Source: an uncultured Saprospiraceae bacterium
GTDB lineage: Bacteria; Bacteroidota; Bacteroidia; Chitinophagales; Saprospiraceae
NCBI GenBank assembly: GCA_937951615.1
Contig: CALFBH010000019.1
Location: 1 to 64,000, forward strand
Length of the DNA stretch: 64,000 nt
Direction of reading: 5' to 3'
Shown: one piece after another, positions 26,329-34,877 of the stretch
Layout of the letters: every line of letters begins with the position of its first letter
Position numbering within the stretch: position 1 is the first letter of the stretch
Translations under genes and position numbers: made by a program
Notes under the pieces: generated by a model
Databases searched by the model: none
Told to the model about the DNA's origin: nothing
What the model saw: only the letters and a program-made list of their open reading frames with translations

Positions 26329-28104
26329 CTAGAGTTTCACCACCCGCTTCACCACAGTCTGTTCATCCATTTGAATAGAAATAAAATAAACCCCTTGCGG
26401 CACAGCCGAAATATCAATAGACACATTATTGCTCAGTTGTCCGACTTGTATGACTTGCCCTGCGGTATTGAGGATGGTATAATCGCCTTGGGCAATGCCG
26501 GAAATTTCAAATAAGCCCGTATTAGGATTGGGAATGATAATGATTTCTGGTACATCTTCTGGGCTTGTGGTGGAAATAGTGGGCAGGACACTGACCATGA
26601 CATTCTCCGTCGTATTGGTAATGACAGGTGGATTGAAATCGAAATAAATACCTGCGGAATTTTCGATGATGGTGTTTTCAGCAAGTCCACTATTGGCTTT
26701 TATTAGGTAACTGACATAGCCTTGACTACCTTCAAAATTGCTGGTCGAATCGGGTAGGAAAATGTCTGTAAAATCGAAAGTCAAGATGCCGTCTTCGTCC
26801 ATGGTGGTCGTCAGTACATCGGCATGACTGCTGCCTAAAAACTGGAAAGTTGTCCAATCTAAATTAGCGTCAAGCGTGTCTTTTATCACTACGTCATAAG
26901 CTTCTGCATTTCCTGTATTTTGGAAACGGACGGTGTAGTAGAGACTTTCGTCGAATAAGGTATAATTGACAGGGAAATCAGTGTTTCGACTTGGGAAGAC
27001 GAGTTTGTCATTCGGGTCAAAGGAGCATTGAACTTCTGTGTGGTATTCAAATATGGAGGAAGTCTGTGTGCCATTGACATCGGTATAATTGACATAAGCC
27101 TCAAAATTGAGCAAATCGCCCAGTTGAAAATCTAGCGGACCAGGGATGCCAATTTCTATTTGGATGCCAAATGTCTGTCCCGGATATAAGTCCGTAAAAT
27201 TCCAGCCATATAAGTTTGGTGGGACGATGGTATCTGGCGGAGTTATAAAATTGACCGTAGTTGTATTGGTATCTACTGCAAACCACATGATTCCGCTTGT
27301 GATGGTAGTACCTGTATTTTGGGTACTGATATCAAAAATAATATCTTCATTACAACGTGCTGGTGGTGAATTGATAAAAGCTATTTGCTCGGAAACCATT
27401 TGAGTTGGATAGACACCAAAAGAAACGGTATCGACTTCATTCGCGCCAAGCGAAAGAAAGTAGGAAGCAGAATCTGTGCTTAATGCCCAGTTGGGATCTG
27501 CTAAGTCATAAGTCACGGTATAATTTCCGGCGGCGGTATAAAATGTACTTCCCCCTCCTGTATTTGGGTAAGCGACTAAGCCGCTGGGGGCTAAAAGAAT
27601 ATTGGCATTATTATAAGTTGGTTCTCCATTATCTTGTACTTGGTTTTGATTGAGGTCGTAATAAGATATAGCATGTATGGTCGCATAATCAGAACAGAAA
27701 ACATTCGCTGCCCATCCAACATCTGTTATAGAGAAATCAGAAGTATAGTGGACGGTCAGGCACCCTGTAGCATTGGTTGCCAGCACCAGTCCTGGGCTTT
27801 CTATTCCCGAATACGCGCCCAATAAAGGAGCAGCAGTGGAAGCACCGTCGTAAATAGTCATAGAATCAAAAAAGGACTCAATTTCAAAAAGATAAAAATC
27901 AAGAATGATCTTTTCGCCTGCATTCGCAGGACAAAAAGTAGTGGTGATGGATTCACCATTTAAATAATTGCCTAGTTCTCCTCCTGAATCATAGAAAGTG
28001 CCAGAGCAAGTTATAATCGTGTCGCCGGGATTATTATAAACCTGAGCAAATATACCATTGAGAAAGAAAATGGAGATTGCGAATAGCGTGTAGAAAAACT
28101 TCAT
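26329..28104 (-). CDS. Secreted CUB-like/DUF11-like T9SS substrate
   Basis: 591 aa. Signal peptide about 1-20 (FFLNGIFAQ). Residues 22-135 look like a CUB-type beta sandwich (FYDSGGELGNYLNGESITTTF, YDGASTAAPLLGAYSG, GCLTVHYTSD, GWAANVFC). Then comes a small repeat-type linker domain (DLNQNQVQDNGEP) and a Bacteroidota DUF11/DUF7619-like block at about 370-500 (CSFDPNDKLVFP, YYTVRFQNTGNAEAYDVVIKD, ENSAGIYFDFNPPVITN). The C-terminal type A T9SS domain (PNPNTGLFEISG to VVKRVVKL) covers the last 75 residues. It has no catalytic signature; a surface or matrix protein is likely. Confidence 0.8.
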   Translation of the reverse strand: MKFFYTLFAISIFFLNGIFAQVYNNPGDTIITCSGTFYDSGGELGNYLNGESITTTFCPANAGEKIILDFYLFEIESFFDSMTIYDGASTAAPLLGAYSGIESPGLVLATNATGCLTVHYTSDFSITDVGWAANVFCSDYATIHAISYYDLNQNQVQDNGEPTYNNANILLAPSGLVAYPNTGGGSTFYTAAGNYTVTYDLADPNWALSTDSASYFLSLGANEVDTVSFGVYPTQMVSEQIAFINSPPARCNEDIIFDISTQNTGTTITSGIMWFAVDTNTTTVNFITPPDTIVPPNLYGWNFTDLYPGQTFGIQIEIGIPGPLDFQLGDLLNFEAYVNYTDVNGTQTSSIFEYHTEVQCSFDPNDKLVFPSRNTDFPVNYTLFDESLYYTVRFQNTGNAEAYDVVIKDTLDANLDWTTFQFLGSSHADVLTTTMDEDGILTFDFTDIFLPDSTSNFEGSQGYVSYLIKANSGLAENTIIENSAGIYFDFNPPVITNTTENVMVSVLPTISTTSPEDVPEIIIIPNPNTGLFEISGIAQGDYTILNTAGQVIQVGQLSNNVSIDISAVPQGVYFISIQMDEQTVVKRVVKL

Positions 28105-28267
28105 AGTGATTTTTTAAATTGATTAATAACTCATTGTAAAATAGTTATATTTCAATGAAATAGCAAATTCTTTATATGTTATTATTCCTCTGTTCGTGGC
28201 TAAAATGTACACTCACGCTTGTTAGTATGAACAAATTCCCCGTCATAGAAGTTACAAATCCATAATC

Positions 28268-28320
28268 ATAACAATTCAACAATCACAACAATCACAACAA
28301 TTCAACAATCACAATAATTC
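28268..28320. repeat. ACAATTCAACAATCAC word array
   Basis: A tandem, period 8-9 array of ACAATTCA and ACAATCAC words. It runs into the end of the decarboxylase gene and supplies its last codons and TGA stop. The gap 28105-28308 otherwise holds AT-rich spacer and one lone half of the CCACGAATG repeat near 28193. Confidence 0.7.
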
Positions 28321-29736
28321 CCCCAAAGCCCGCGCCTCCCGCTGTATCAACTCCCAAGCCGCTTCAATATGCCGTTGCGCCACATTCGTCTGACCAATAG
28401 ACATTCGCAGCGTATAAACGCCATAAACCGTCGTATGTGTTAGGTAGATTTTGCCAGTAGCATTCAGTCGATGCAGGAGCTTTTCGTTCAACTTATACAA
28501 CTCGACCATGTCATCCATGTCTGTAGGTTTGTAGTAAAAGCAAACCAGATTCATACTACGCGGTACGATAAGTTTGAAGTCCGTAGAAGCCTTGATTTCA
28601 GTTTCCAGCCACTTAGCCAGGTCAATGTGAAAACGCAGTTTTTCCTGCAAGCCTTTCAAACCATAATGCCGCATGACAAACCACAATTTTAGCGAACGAA
28701 AACGCCTGCCCAGCGGAATGCCCCAGTCGCAATAATTATTCACCAGCCCGTCCGTATCCGTCCGCAGGTATTCAGGTAGGATGGAAAAGGTGTTGACGAG
28801 GGCTTTGGGACTTTTTACGAAATATACCGTGCAGTCAAAATTGGTGAACAACCATTTATGTGGATTAAAGACAAAACTATCGGCTTTTTCGATGCCTTCA
28901 ATTATAGACTGATATTCCGGTAATAATAACGCAGAACCTGCATAAGCGGCATCAATATGCAGCCATATTTTATGCTGTTCGGCAATGTCTGCAATTTCCC
29001 GTAAAGGGTCAATCGCCAGTGTACCTGTTGTACCAATTGCTGCCACAATACAAAGTGGATGATAACCATTTGCAATATCTTCTTCTATCGTTTTGCGCAA
29101 TACATCTGCCCGCATCGCCATATAGTCATCTGTCGGTATTTCGACTACATTCTTTGAACCGATGCCTGCTATTTTAGCTCCTTTTTCTATGGAAGAATGG
29201 GTTTGTGTAGAACAGTATACCCGAAATTTAGGCTGCCCATCAAAGCCAGATTCATTGATACTATACTCAGACGCCCGCTCTCTTGCTGTGATAATAGATG
29301 CCAAAGTCGCCGTAGAAGCCGTATCCTGAATGACACCCGTCCAAGCGGACGGAATCCCCATAGCATCTCTTAACCATTCCATCATTTTTTCTTCCAGTTC
29401 GGCTGCGGCAGGGGAGGTGACCCACTTCATGCCTTGTATGCCAAGTGTCGCTGTGAGCATTTCAGCCAGAACGGAGGGCGGGCTAGAATTGGCCTGGAAA
29501 TATGCAAAATAATTAGGGCTTTGCCAATGCGTCACGCCGGGCATGATGATGTTTTTAAAGTCTTCAAAAATGGCGTCCATTTCTTCGGCAGACTTAGGTA
29601 GCTTATTGGGGATTTGTTTGTAAATATCTCCAGGCTGTACCTGCGATTTGACTGGATAACTTTCTACCGTGTCCATATAGTCTGCCATCCAATCTACAAA
29701 CTGGTGGGCGTGTTGGCGAAATTCTTTTGAATTCAT
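28309..29736 (-). CDS. PLP-dependent group II amino-acid decarboxylase (aromatic type)
   Basis: 475 aa, the normal length. The PLP-binding lysine lies in FNPHKWLF (K294+5; the motif starts about residue 294). HIDAAYAGSALL carries the Asp that contacts the PLP nitrogen. The N-terminal WQSPNYFAYFQANSSPPSVLAE block and the TASTATLASIITARERA block are those of aromatic-L-amino-acid decarboxylases (tryptophan, DOPA, phenylalanine). It releases CO2 and an amine such as tryptamine or phenylethylamine. It is a single gene with its own start 115 bp from a divergent hydrolase gene. The last residues (ELL, stop) are encoded by a repeat word. Confidence 0.9.
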   Translation of the reverse strand: MNSKEFRQHAHQFVDWMADYMDTVESYPVKSQVQPGDIYKQIPNKLPKSAEEMDAIFEDFKNIIMPGVTHWQSPNYFAYFQANSSPPSVLAEMLTATLGIQGMKWVTSPAAAELEEKMMEWLRDAMGIPSAWTGVIQDTASTATLASIITARERASEYSINESGFDGQPKFRVYCSTQTHSSIEKGAKIAGIGSKNVVEIPTDDYMAMRADVLRKTIEEDIANGYHPLCIVAAIGTTGTLAIDPLREIADIAEQHKIWLHIDAAYAGSALLLPEYQSIIEGIEKADSFVFNPHKWLFTNFDCTVYFVKSPKALVNTFSILPEYLRTDTDGLVNNYCDWGIPLGRRFRSLKLWFVMRHYGLKGLQEKLRFHIDLAKWLETEIKASTDFKLIVPRSMNLVCFYYKPTDMDDMVELYKLNEKLLHRLNATGKIYLTHTTVYGVYTLRMSIGQTNVAQRHIEAAWELIQREARALGELL

Positions 29737-29811
29737 GATTAATTCTGTTTCTCCAATGTAAAATTAAGCACAACATACAAATCCTTCCCATATAAATTGT
29801 GTAAAATTGAT

Positions 29812-29819
29812 TACTTTTG
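29812..29819 (+). promoter_or_regulatory. Predicted -7 box of the secreted hydrolase gene
   Basis: TACTTTTG (TAnnTTTG consensus) is 31 bases before the ATG at 29851. The -33 element is not clear. Confidence 0.35.
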
Positions 29820-29850
29820 AAGGTTAATTTTTTTAATCAATAACTAAGCT

Positions 29851-31017
29851 ATGATACAGAAAACTTTATGTGCTTTACTAGGCTGTCTGCTTTTTGCGAC
29901 GGCTGCTTTTTGCCAATTTCAGGTTGGTACACAGGATATTACCATCGAAGATCCCAGTCGGTCAGGTGGGCTATTTGGTGGCAATCGAGAAATTCCGTTT
30001 GACGTTTATTATCCTGCTGATGTAGCTGGTACGAATGCAGCTATCTCCGCTGGAGAATTTCCATTTATTGTTTTTGGACACGGTTTTGGAGTGGCAACAA
30101 CTGAATACTCCATCTGGTATGAAACGCTCGCTGCAAAGGGCTATGTCATTGCATTGCCAAGGACTGAAGAAGGCGTTTTTCCATTTCCCAGCCATCCCGA
30201 TTTTGCAGAGGATCTGTCTTTTATTGTCAATGATTTTTTGGCTGAAAACGCAGATTCAACTTCTTTCTTTTTTGAAACGCTGAATGGCAAAACAGCCGTC
30301 ATGGGACACTCTATGGGCGGTGGTTGTGCCTGGACAGCAGCCGCAACAAATTCCAATATCACTACAATGGTCACACTGGCAGCAGCTGAGACCAATGGCG
30401 TATCTGCAATTGCTAATGCCGCTACGCTCGCTATCCCTACACTGACCATTGCTGGTACAGAAGATTGTGTACTGATGGCAGGCGGAGGCCCTATTGACAT
30501 GTATAACAACTTGCCTACTGCGCCTTATCATGTTTATGTGGATATCATTGGTGCAAGCCATTGTCAATTTGGTATCGCCAGTGGCGGGTCGATTTGTACG
30601 ATTGGTGAAAATTGTAGTGGTTTTATGCCCCTTGCCAATCAGCATACTCAGATGTTATTCTCTGCCTGCGATTGGTTGGATCATTATTTGAAAGAGGAGT
30701 GTGAAGCTATGGAAGACCTTCAGGTTCATCTGGTTTCCGGTGATACGATTGTACACAATTATATGGATATGGGAACAGTTCCTGCAAGCTGTATAGTTTG
30801 TCCAACTGATCTAACAGATGCTAATTTGGGCGGCGGCATGCCTAATGCTATTCCAGCCGCTAATTATCAAGTTGGAAATAGCATTACGTCTTCCGGTACA
30901 GTAGTCGCTGGTACGACTGTGATTTTTGATGCAGGGACAATTATCTGTCTTAATGCCGGATTTTCTTCAGATGCTGCGGCTGATTTTACAGCTATGATTA
31001 ACGGGTGTACGCCGTAG
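29851..31017 (+). CDS. Secreted alpha/beta hydrolase with 3-coathanger C-terminus
   Basis: 388 aa. Signal peptide about 1-21 (LLFATAAFCQ). Residues 25-285 form an alpha/beta hydrolase related to chlorophyllase/PET-hydrolase-like lipases: FIVFGHGFG (oxyanion region, about 72-80), nucleophile GHSMGGG (about 151-157), acid in TIAGTEDCV (about 197-205), and a late His in GASHCQFG. The last 72 residues (CPTDLTDANLGGG to GCTP) match the 3-coathanger stack domain and are 75% identical to the end of the next gene product. It is probably an exported esterase; substrate unknown. It is followed by a strong terminator. Confidence 0.82.
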   Translation: MIQKTLCALLGCLLFATAAFCQFQVGTQDITIEDPSRSGGLFGGNREIPFDVYYPADVAGTNAAISAGEFPFIVFGHGFGVATTEYSIWYETLAAKGYVIALPRTEEGVFPFPSHPDFAEDLSFIVNDFLAENADSTSFFFETLNGKTAVMGHSMGGGCAWTAAATNSNITTMVTLAAAETNGVSAIANAATLAIPTLTIAGTEDCVLMAGGGPIDMYNNLPTAPYHVYVDIIGASHCQFGIASGGSICTIGENCSGFMPLANQHTQMLFSACDWLDHYLKEECEAMEDLQVHLVSGDTIVHNYMDMGTVPASCIVCPTDLTDANLGGGMPNAIPAANYQVGNSITSSGTVVAGTTVIFDAGTIICLNAGFSSDAAADFTAMINGCTP

Positions 31018-31072
31018 GCAGTATCAGTATCAGTTGCAATAAAAATATCAATATCAGTTGCACTGTTTGATT

Positions 31073-31138
31073 TTAGCCACGAATGCACGAATACTTATTA
31101 ATAAAGTTTATTCGTGCATTCGTGGCTAATTTTTTTTA
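31073..31138 (+). terminator. Terminator made from a CCACGAATGCACGAATA inverted repeat
   Basis: A 21-bp perfect stem (31073-31093 with 31109-31129) is followed by TTTTTTTT. It ends the hydrolase transcript. The remaining gap to 31273 holds TTTAAGTTTAA words. Confidence 0.85.
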
Positions 31139-31198
31139 TCCCAAGTTTAAGTTTAAACTTATATTTCCCCCTCTTTAAGTTTACTTAGTGCAGTGTAA

Positions 31199-31206
31199 TA
31201 AATTTG
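31199..31206 (+). promoter_or_regulatory. Predicted -7 box of the LTD-like secreted protein gene
   Basis: TAAATTTG matches TAnnTTTG and lies 66 bases before the ATG at 31273. Confidence 0.35.
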
Positions 31207-31272
31207 AATATCTAAAAAACTTGGGTTATTTTTAGGGCGATGTAAAACCATTTACTTAATTAAATTACCATT

Positions 31273-33009
31273 ATGATAAAGAATAGTTTATTTACACTAT
31301 TATTAGTTGGCTTATGTTATTGCTGTGCTGAAGCACAAACCACTTTTGCCAGCACCAGCTTTGAAGAACCTGCCCTTGCACCTGGCGTTCAATACATGGA
31401 TACTGGTGATCCGACTTTAGATCATGACTTGATTAATAATCTGGGGCAACCCTTAGTCGATTATGTATCTGTAGGTGGAGAAATGGGCTTTGATGCCAGC
31501 TTTATAACAGGTGGCAATACTGATGGACTGGCCGAAGGAGATTTTGTTGGTGTGACTGATTTTACCGGAGATGTAAGTGCGTATATAGATGGTACAAAGG
31601 GGTATCAGTTTCAGGATACCGATGGTACTATGGTGCTTTCCTTCGATCCCGTCAGCCTTATAGGTCGTACTATGCCAATTCTTGATTTATATTACTTCGT
31701 TGCGTCCACTGGCTGGGAAACTGGGGATTCTATCCGCATCTGGGTAGAAGTAGATGGCGGTGCAGAAATTGATATGCTCAATACTGCAGGACAGGACATT
31801 GACAACCTGATGATTGAGGGAATGTGGATACAACTCACTGCCGATTTAACTGGATTCACAACAGCTACATTAAATGTTTCTTTTGCGTCTAATAGTGGCT
31901 CTGAAGAATTATACTTAGACCACATTACTTTTTCAGAAGGTGGTGTTGTTGCAAATTGCAACATTGCAAGTACTGGGCTGAGTGTTGGAAACTGTAATCC
32001 TGTAACCAATGAATTTGAAGTTTCAATTGCGCCTTCTGCGCTTAGTGGCTCTGCAAGCGGTTATTTTTATTCGCTGAATGGCTTTGTTGTTCCTGGTGGT
32101 CCCTTTCCTTATGATAGTACACAGCTAGTAGGTGCGTTTGATTCAGATGGCTCTACTGTTTACGAAGTTGTTGTACAAGATGCTACAGATGTTGCCTGTA
32201 CGGATACTACGCTGGTATTTGCCCCTGCTTCTTGTCTTATCGTTCCCTGCAATAGTGTTGATTTGGTACTGACGGCTGTAGTGGATGCCGATTTGACAGG
32301 TGGAGTACCCAAAGCATTGGAGTTTTATGTATTAAATGATATTGCCGATTTGAGTACTTATGGCATTGGAAGTGTATCAAATGGTGGAGGCTCTACAGTC
32401 ATTCCTGAATATAATTTTCCCGCTGATGCTGCTAATGCAGGCGATTATATTTATTTGTCCTTAGACTCGCTTAATTTTCATGACTTCTTTGGATTTGCAC
32501 CTGATTATGTGAGTAATGTCGTTAGTATTAATGGCGATGATGCTATAGAATTATATTGCGGTGGCGTTGTCGTAGATGTCTTTGGTGATGTAAACATGGA
32601 TGGCACAGGTATGCCCTGGGAATATACAAATGGCTGGGCTTATCGCGTCAATTGTACAGGCCCAGATGATGCTGTTTTTGATCTTGCCAATTGGACTTAT
32701 GCTGGAGGTGGCTTAGTAGGCGATACGCTGAACAGTACAGCCCTTACTCCTGTGCCTTTTGGTACTTACTCAACTACAGCCTGTACAAGCTGCCCAACTG
32801 ACTTGGTAGATACCAATCTTGGTGGCGGTGCGCCTAATGCGATTCCAGCAGCTACTTATCAGGTGGCAAATAGTATTATTTCCACTGGTACAGTCGCGAC
32901 AGGAACGACTGTTATTTATGATGCCGGAACGATTATTTGCCTGGATCCTGGTTTCTCGGTAGAGGCGACCGCAGACTTCTCGGCTATTATCGGTGGGTGT
33001 ACGCCTTAA
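31273..33009 (+). CDS. Secreted lamin-tail-like protein with 3-coathanger C-terminus
   Basis: 578 aa. Signal peptide about 1-21 (LCYCCAEAQ). Residues 22-225 form a beta-sandwich, jelly-roll-like region (TTFASTSFEEPALAPGV, WIQLTADLTGFTTATLNVSF). Residues about 330-500 have the pattern of lamin-tail/LTD-like domains found beside secreted nucleases (VPKALEFYVLNDIADLSTY, INGDDAIELYCGGVVVDVFG). No nuclease domain is present. The last 72 residues are the 3-coathanger stack shared with the preceding gene (CPTDLVDTNLGGG to GCTP). No type A T9SS domain follows. The role is unknown; surface display or extracellular binding is likely. Confidence 0.78.
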   Translation: MIKNSLFTLLLVGLCYCCAEAQTTFASTSFEEPALAPGVQYMDTGDPTLDHDLINNLGQPLVDYVSVGGEMGFDASFITGGNTDGLAEGDFVGVTDFTGDVSAYIDGTKGYQFQDTDGTMVLSFDPVSLIGRTMPILDLYYFVASTGWETGDSIRIWVEVDGGAEIDMLNTAGQDIDNLMIEGMWIQLTADLTGFTTATLNVSFASNSGSEELYLDHITFSEGGVVANCNIASTGLSVGNCNPVTNEFEVSIAPSALSGSASGYFYSLNGFVVPGGPFPYDSTQLVGAFDSDGSTVYEVVVQDATDVACTDTTLVFAPASCLIVPCNSVDLVLTAVVDADLTGGVPKALEFYVLNDIADLSTYGIGSVSNGGGSTVIPEYNFPADAANAGDYIYLSLDSLNFHDFFGFAPDYVSNVVSINGDDAIELYCGGVVVDVFGDVNMDGTGMPWEYTNGWAYRVNCTGPDDAVFDLANWTYAGGGLVGDTLNSTALTPVPFGTYSTTACTSCPTDLVDTNLGGGAPNAIPAATYQVANSIISTGTVATGTTVIYDAGTIICLDPGFSVEATADFSAIIGGCTP

Positions 33010-33086
33010 TGTGGTGATTGGTAATTGAGTGATTAGTAACCAGTGATAAGGTTTGTACCATTTCTTTACCAAAGTTGATAAAATAA

Positions 33087-33120
33087 AAAAGGTGCAATAT
33101 CAGACGATATTGCACCTTTA
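33087..33120. terminator. Bidirectional terminator between convergent genes
   Basis: AAAGGTGCAATATC and GATATTGCACCTTT form a 14-bp perfect stem with loop AGAC, flanked by A- and T-runs. Confidence 0.92.
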
Positions 33121-33140
33121 ATTTTTAAGGGTCAATTATA

Positions 33141-33791
33141 TCAATCGTCAGCACCCTGGCTTTGGTAAGTCGCTTTAAAAGCAACAGCACCAAGAGCAGC
33201 ACCAATCAAATCAGCAACAATTGCCAATCCAGCTGTACCCCAGCCTGCAAGACCGTTAAAAGCAGCACCTATCGCTACAGCAGGATTGAAACATCCACCT
33301 GTACCGAAACCACCCAATGCATAAGCCATAGCCGCAACAGTGAAACCGATAGCCAAACCGTAGTAAGAATTACCTGATGTACTCTTAGTCGTAGCCGTTT
33401 GAAGAACAACCCATACTAGGGCAAAAGTTCCAAGCAACTCAGCAACGAAAGCTCCTGCTGTATTTGCAGGCATTTCTCCTCCGCCCATCATTGTTCCTTT
33501 TCCAAGAAGCGTCGCGCCAAGCACAGCTGCCGCAATACCACCTAATACCTGTGCAACGATATACATCGGTACATCACCAGCAGAACATTTGCCTCTCATG
33601 AATACTGCAAGTGTAACTGCAGGATTATAATGTGCGCCAGAGATGTGACCACCGGCATACACCATGACCATCAGTGCTGAACCGATAGCTACAGGTGCCA
33701 GAAAATTACCATCTGCAGCACCATTTACGACACAGACAATAGTAAGAATCAAGAAAAAAGTTCCAATGAACTCAACAATATACTTGTTCAT
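33141..33791 (-). CDS. MIP-family channel (aquaporin-like) without the filter arginine
   Basis: 216 aa, six membrane spans and two NPA half-helices: NPA at 56-58 (HYNPAVTLAVF) and at 169-171 (CFNPAVAIGAAF). This is the aquaporin/glycerol-channel fold. In almost all MIP channels the second NPA is followed by Arg (NPAR), which forms the selectivity filter; here the residue is Val172, and the helix-5 His of AqpZ is also not present. The pore is therefore probably wider or different in selectivity. It is a single gene, convergent with a secreted-protein gene across a terminator. Confidence 0.88.
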   Translation of the reverse strand: MNKYIVEFIGTFFLILTIVCVVNGAADGNFLAPVAIGSALMVMVYAGGHISGAHYNPAVTLAVFMRGKCSAGDVPMYIVAQVLGGIAAAVLGATLLGKGTMMGGGEMPANTAGAFVAELLGTFALVWVVLQTATTKSTSGNSYYGLAIGFTVAAMAYALGGFGTGGCFNPAVAIGAAFNGLAGWGTAGLAIVADLIGAALGAVAFKATYQSQGADD

Positions 33792-33936
33792 AATTAAAAG
33801 AATTTAGATTGTAAAATTAGTTAGATAATCTTTTGTGTTTAATAGGGCATTATATATTTTTAACTCCTCATAAGACGCAGGCTAAATTCAAAAGTAACAG
33901 CATAATTGATATAAACAAAACAATCTACGTTTTAAT

Positions 33937-34656
33937 ATGAAAATAGCAATCATAGGATACGGTAAAATGGGTAAAACCATAGAAAGTATGGCTTTAAATA
34001 AAGGTTATGATATTGTCTTGCGTATTTCTGACCAAAATTTATCAGAACTTACATCCGAAAATCTACAAAAATCGGATGTTGCTATCGAGTTTAGTCGCCC
34101 AGAAGCAGCTTTTGATAATATAAAGGCCTGTTTGGAAGCTGGCATTCCGGTTGTATCTGGCACAACTGGTTGGCTGGAAAAGATGCCGGAAGTCCATAAA
34201 CTAGTAGATAAACATCAAGGCACTTTTTTCTACGCTTCAAATTTTAGCATAGGGGTCAATATCTTTTTCGCGCTGAACAGGCAATTGGCAAAAATGATGA
34301 ACGACTGGGAAACTTACTCCGCTTCTATACACGAAATACACCATACACAAAAACTAGATGCGCCAAGTGGTACAGCAATTACGCTAGGGAAAGGTGTACT
34401 GGAAAATATAGAGCGACTGAAAACATGGAAAGCAGGGGAGGAGACCGCAAATCATAGCGTACTCCCAATTACTTCAGATAGAGTGGATAATACGCCCGGA
34501 ACACACATTATAAAATATGAATCGGAAGTAGATGAGATTGAAATTAAGCACCTTGCGAAAAGTAGGGCAGGATTTGCGCAAGGTGCTTTGATGGCCGCCA
34601 AATGGGTTGTCGGCAAGAAAGGTGTGCTGGGTATGTCAGATATACTTGGTTTTTAA
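33937..34656 (+). CDS. dapB: 4-hydroxy-tetrahydrodipicolinate reductase
   Basis: 239 aa, slightly short but normal for Bacteroidota. N-terminal Rossmann motif GYGKMG (7-12), SGTTGW (about 76-81), and the catalytic/substrate segment EIHHTQKLDAPSGTA carrying the catalytic His and Lys plus the DAPSGTA signature. It reduces the DapA product with NAD(P)H in lysine and diaminopimelate synthesis. It is a lone gene; a multi-hairpin repeat follows it. Confidence 0.95.
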   Translation: MKIAIIGYGKMGKTIESMALNKGYDIVLRISDQNLSELTSENLQKSDVAIEFSRPEAAFDNIKACLEAGIPVVSGTTGWLEKMPEVHKLVDKHQGTFFYASNFSIGVNIFFALNRQLAKMMNDWETYSASIHEIHHTQKLDAPSGTAITLGKGVLENIERLKTWKAGEETANHSVLPITSDRVDNTPGTHIIKYESEVDEIEIKHLAKSRAGFAQGALMAAKWVVGKKGVLGMSDILGF

Positions 34657-34674
34657 GCAATTGATAATTGCTTA

Positions 34675-34868
34675 TGTCGATAGTCGATAGTCCATGGTCG
34701 ATGACTGTTTTTTTAGTATAAGTTGGCAACCCGCTCGCAAGCGGTTCACTAAAATAATGATTCCTCGAATCATTATTTTAGCTCATATTTTGCGAAGCAA
34801 AATGCGTAAAAAAGGCTGTATGAAATTGTGTGTGCCTTACAGCCATCGACTATCGACCGTGGACTATG
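34675..34868. repeat. Word-armed nested hairpin element (four stems)
   Basis: Outer arms of heptamer words (GTCGATAGTCGATAGTCCATG on the left edge, shortened here; CATCGACTATCGAC and TGGACTATGGACC on the right) enclose CCGCT-CGCA-AGCGG (34731-34744), a perfect 14-bp stem CTAAAATAATGATT/AATCATTATTTTAG (34749-34781), and ATTTTGC-GAA-GCAAAAT (34787-34803). It separates the convergent dapB and cystathionine beta-synthase genes. Confidence 0.85.
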
Positions 34869-34877
34869 GACCAAATA

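Noticed and set aside
30141-30645. 122-129 aa minus-strand frames inside the secreted hydrolase gene
   Set aside because: The plus-strand frame has a full catalytic triad and signal peptide; these are shadows.
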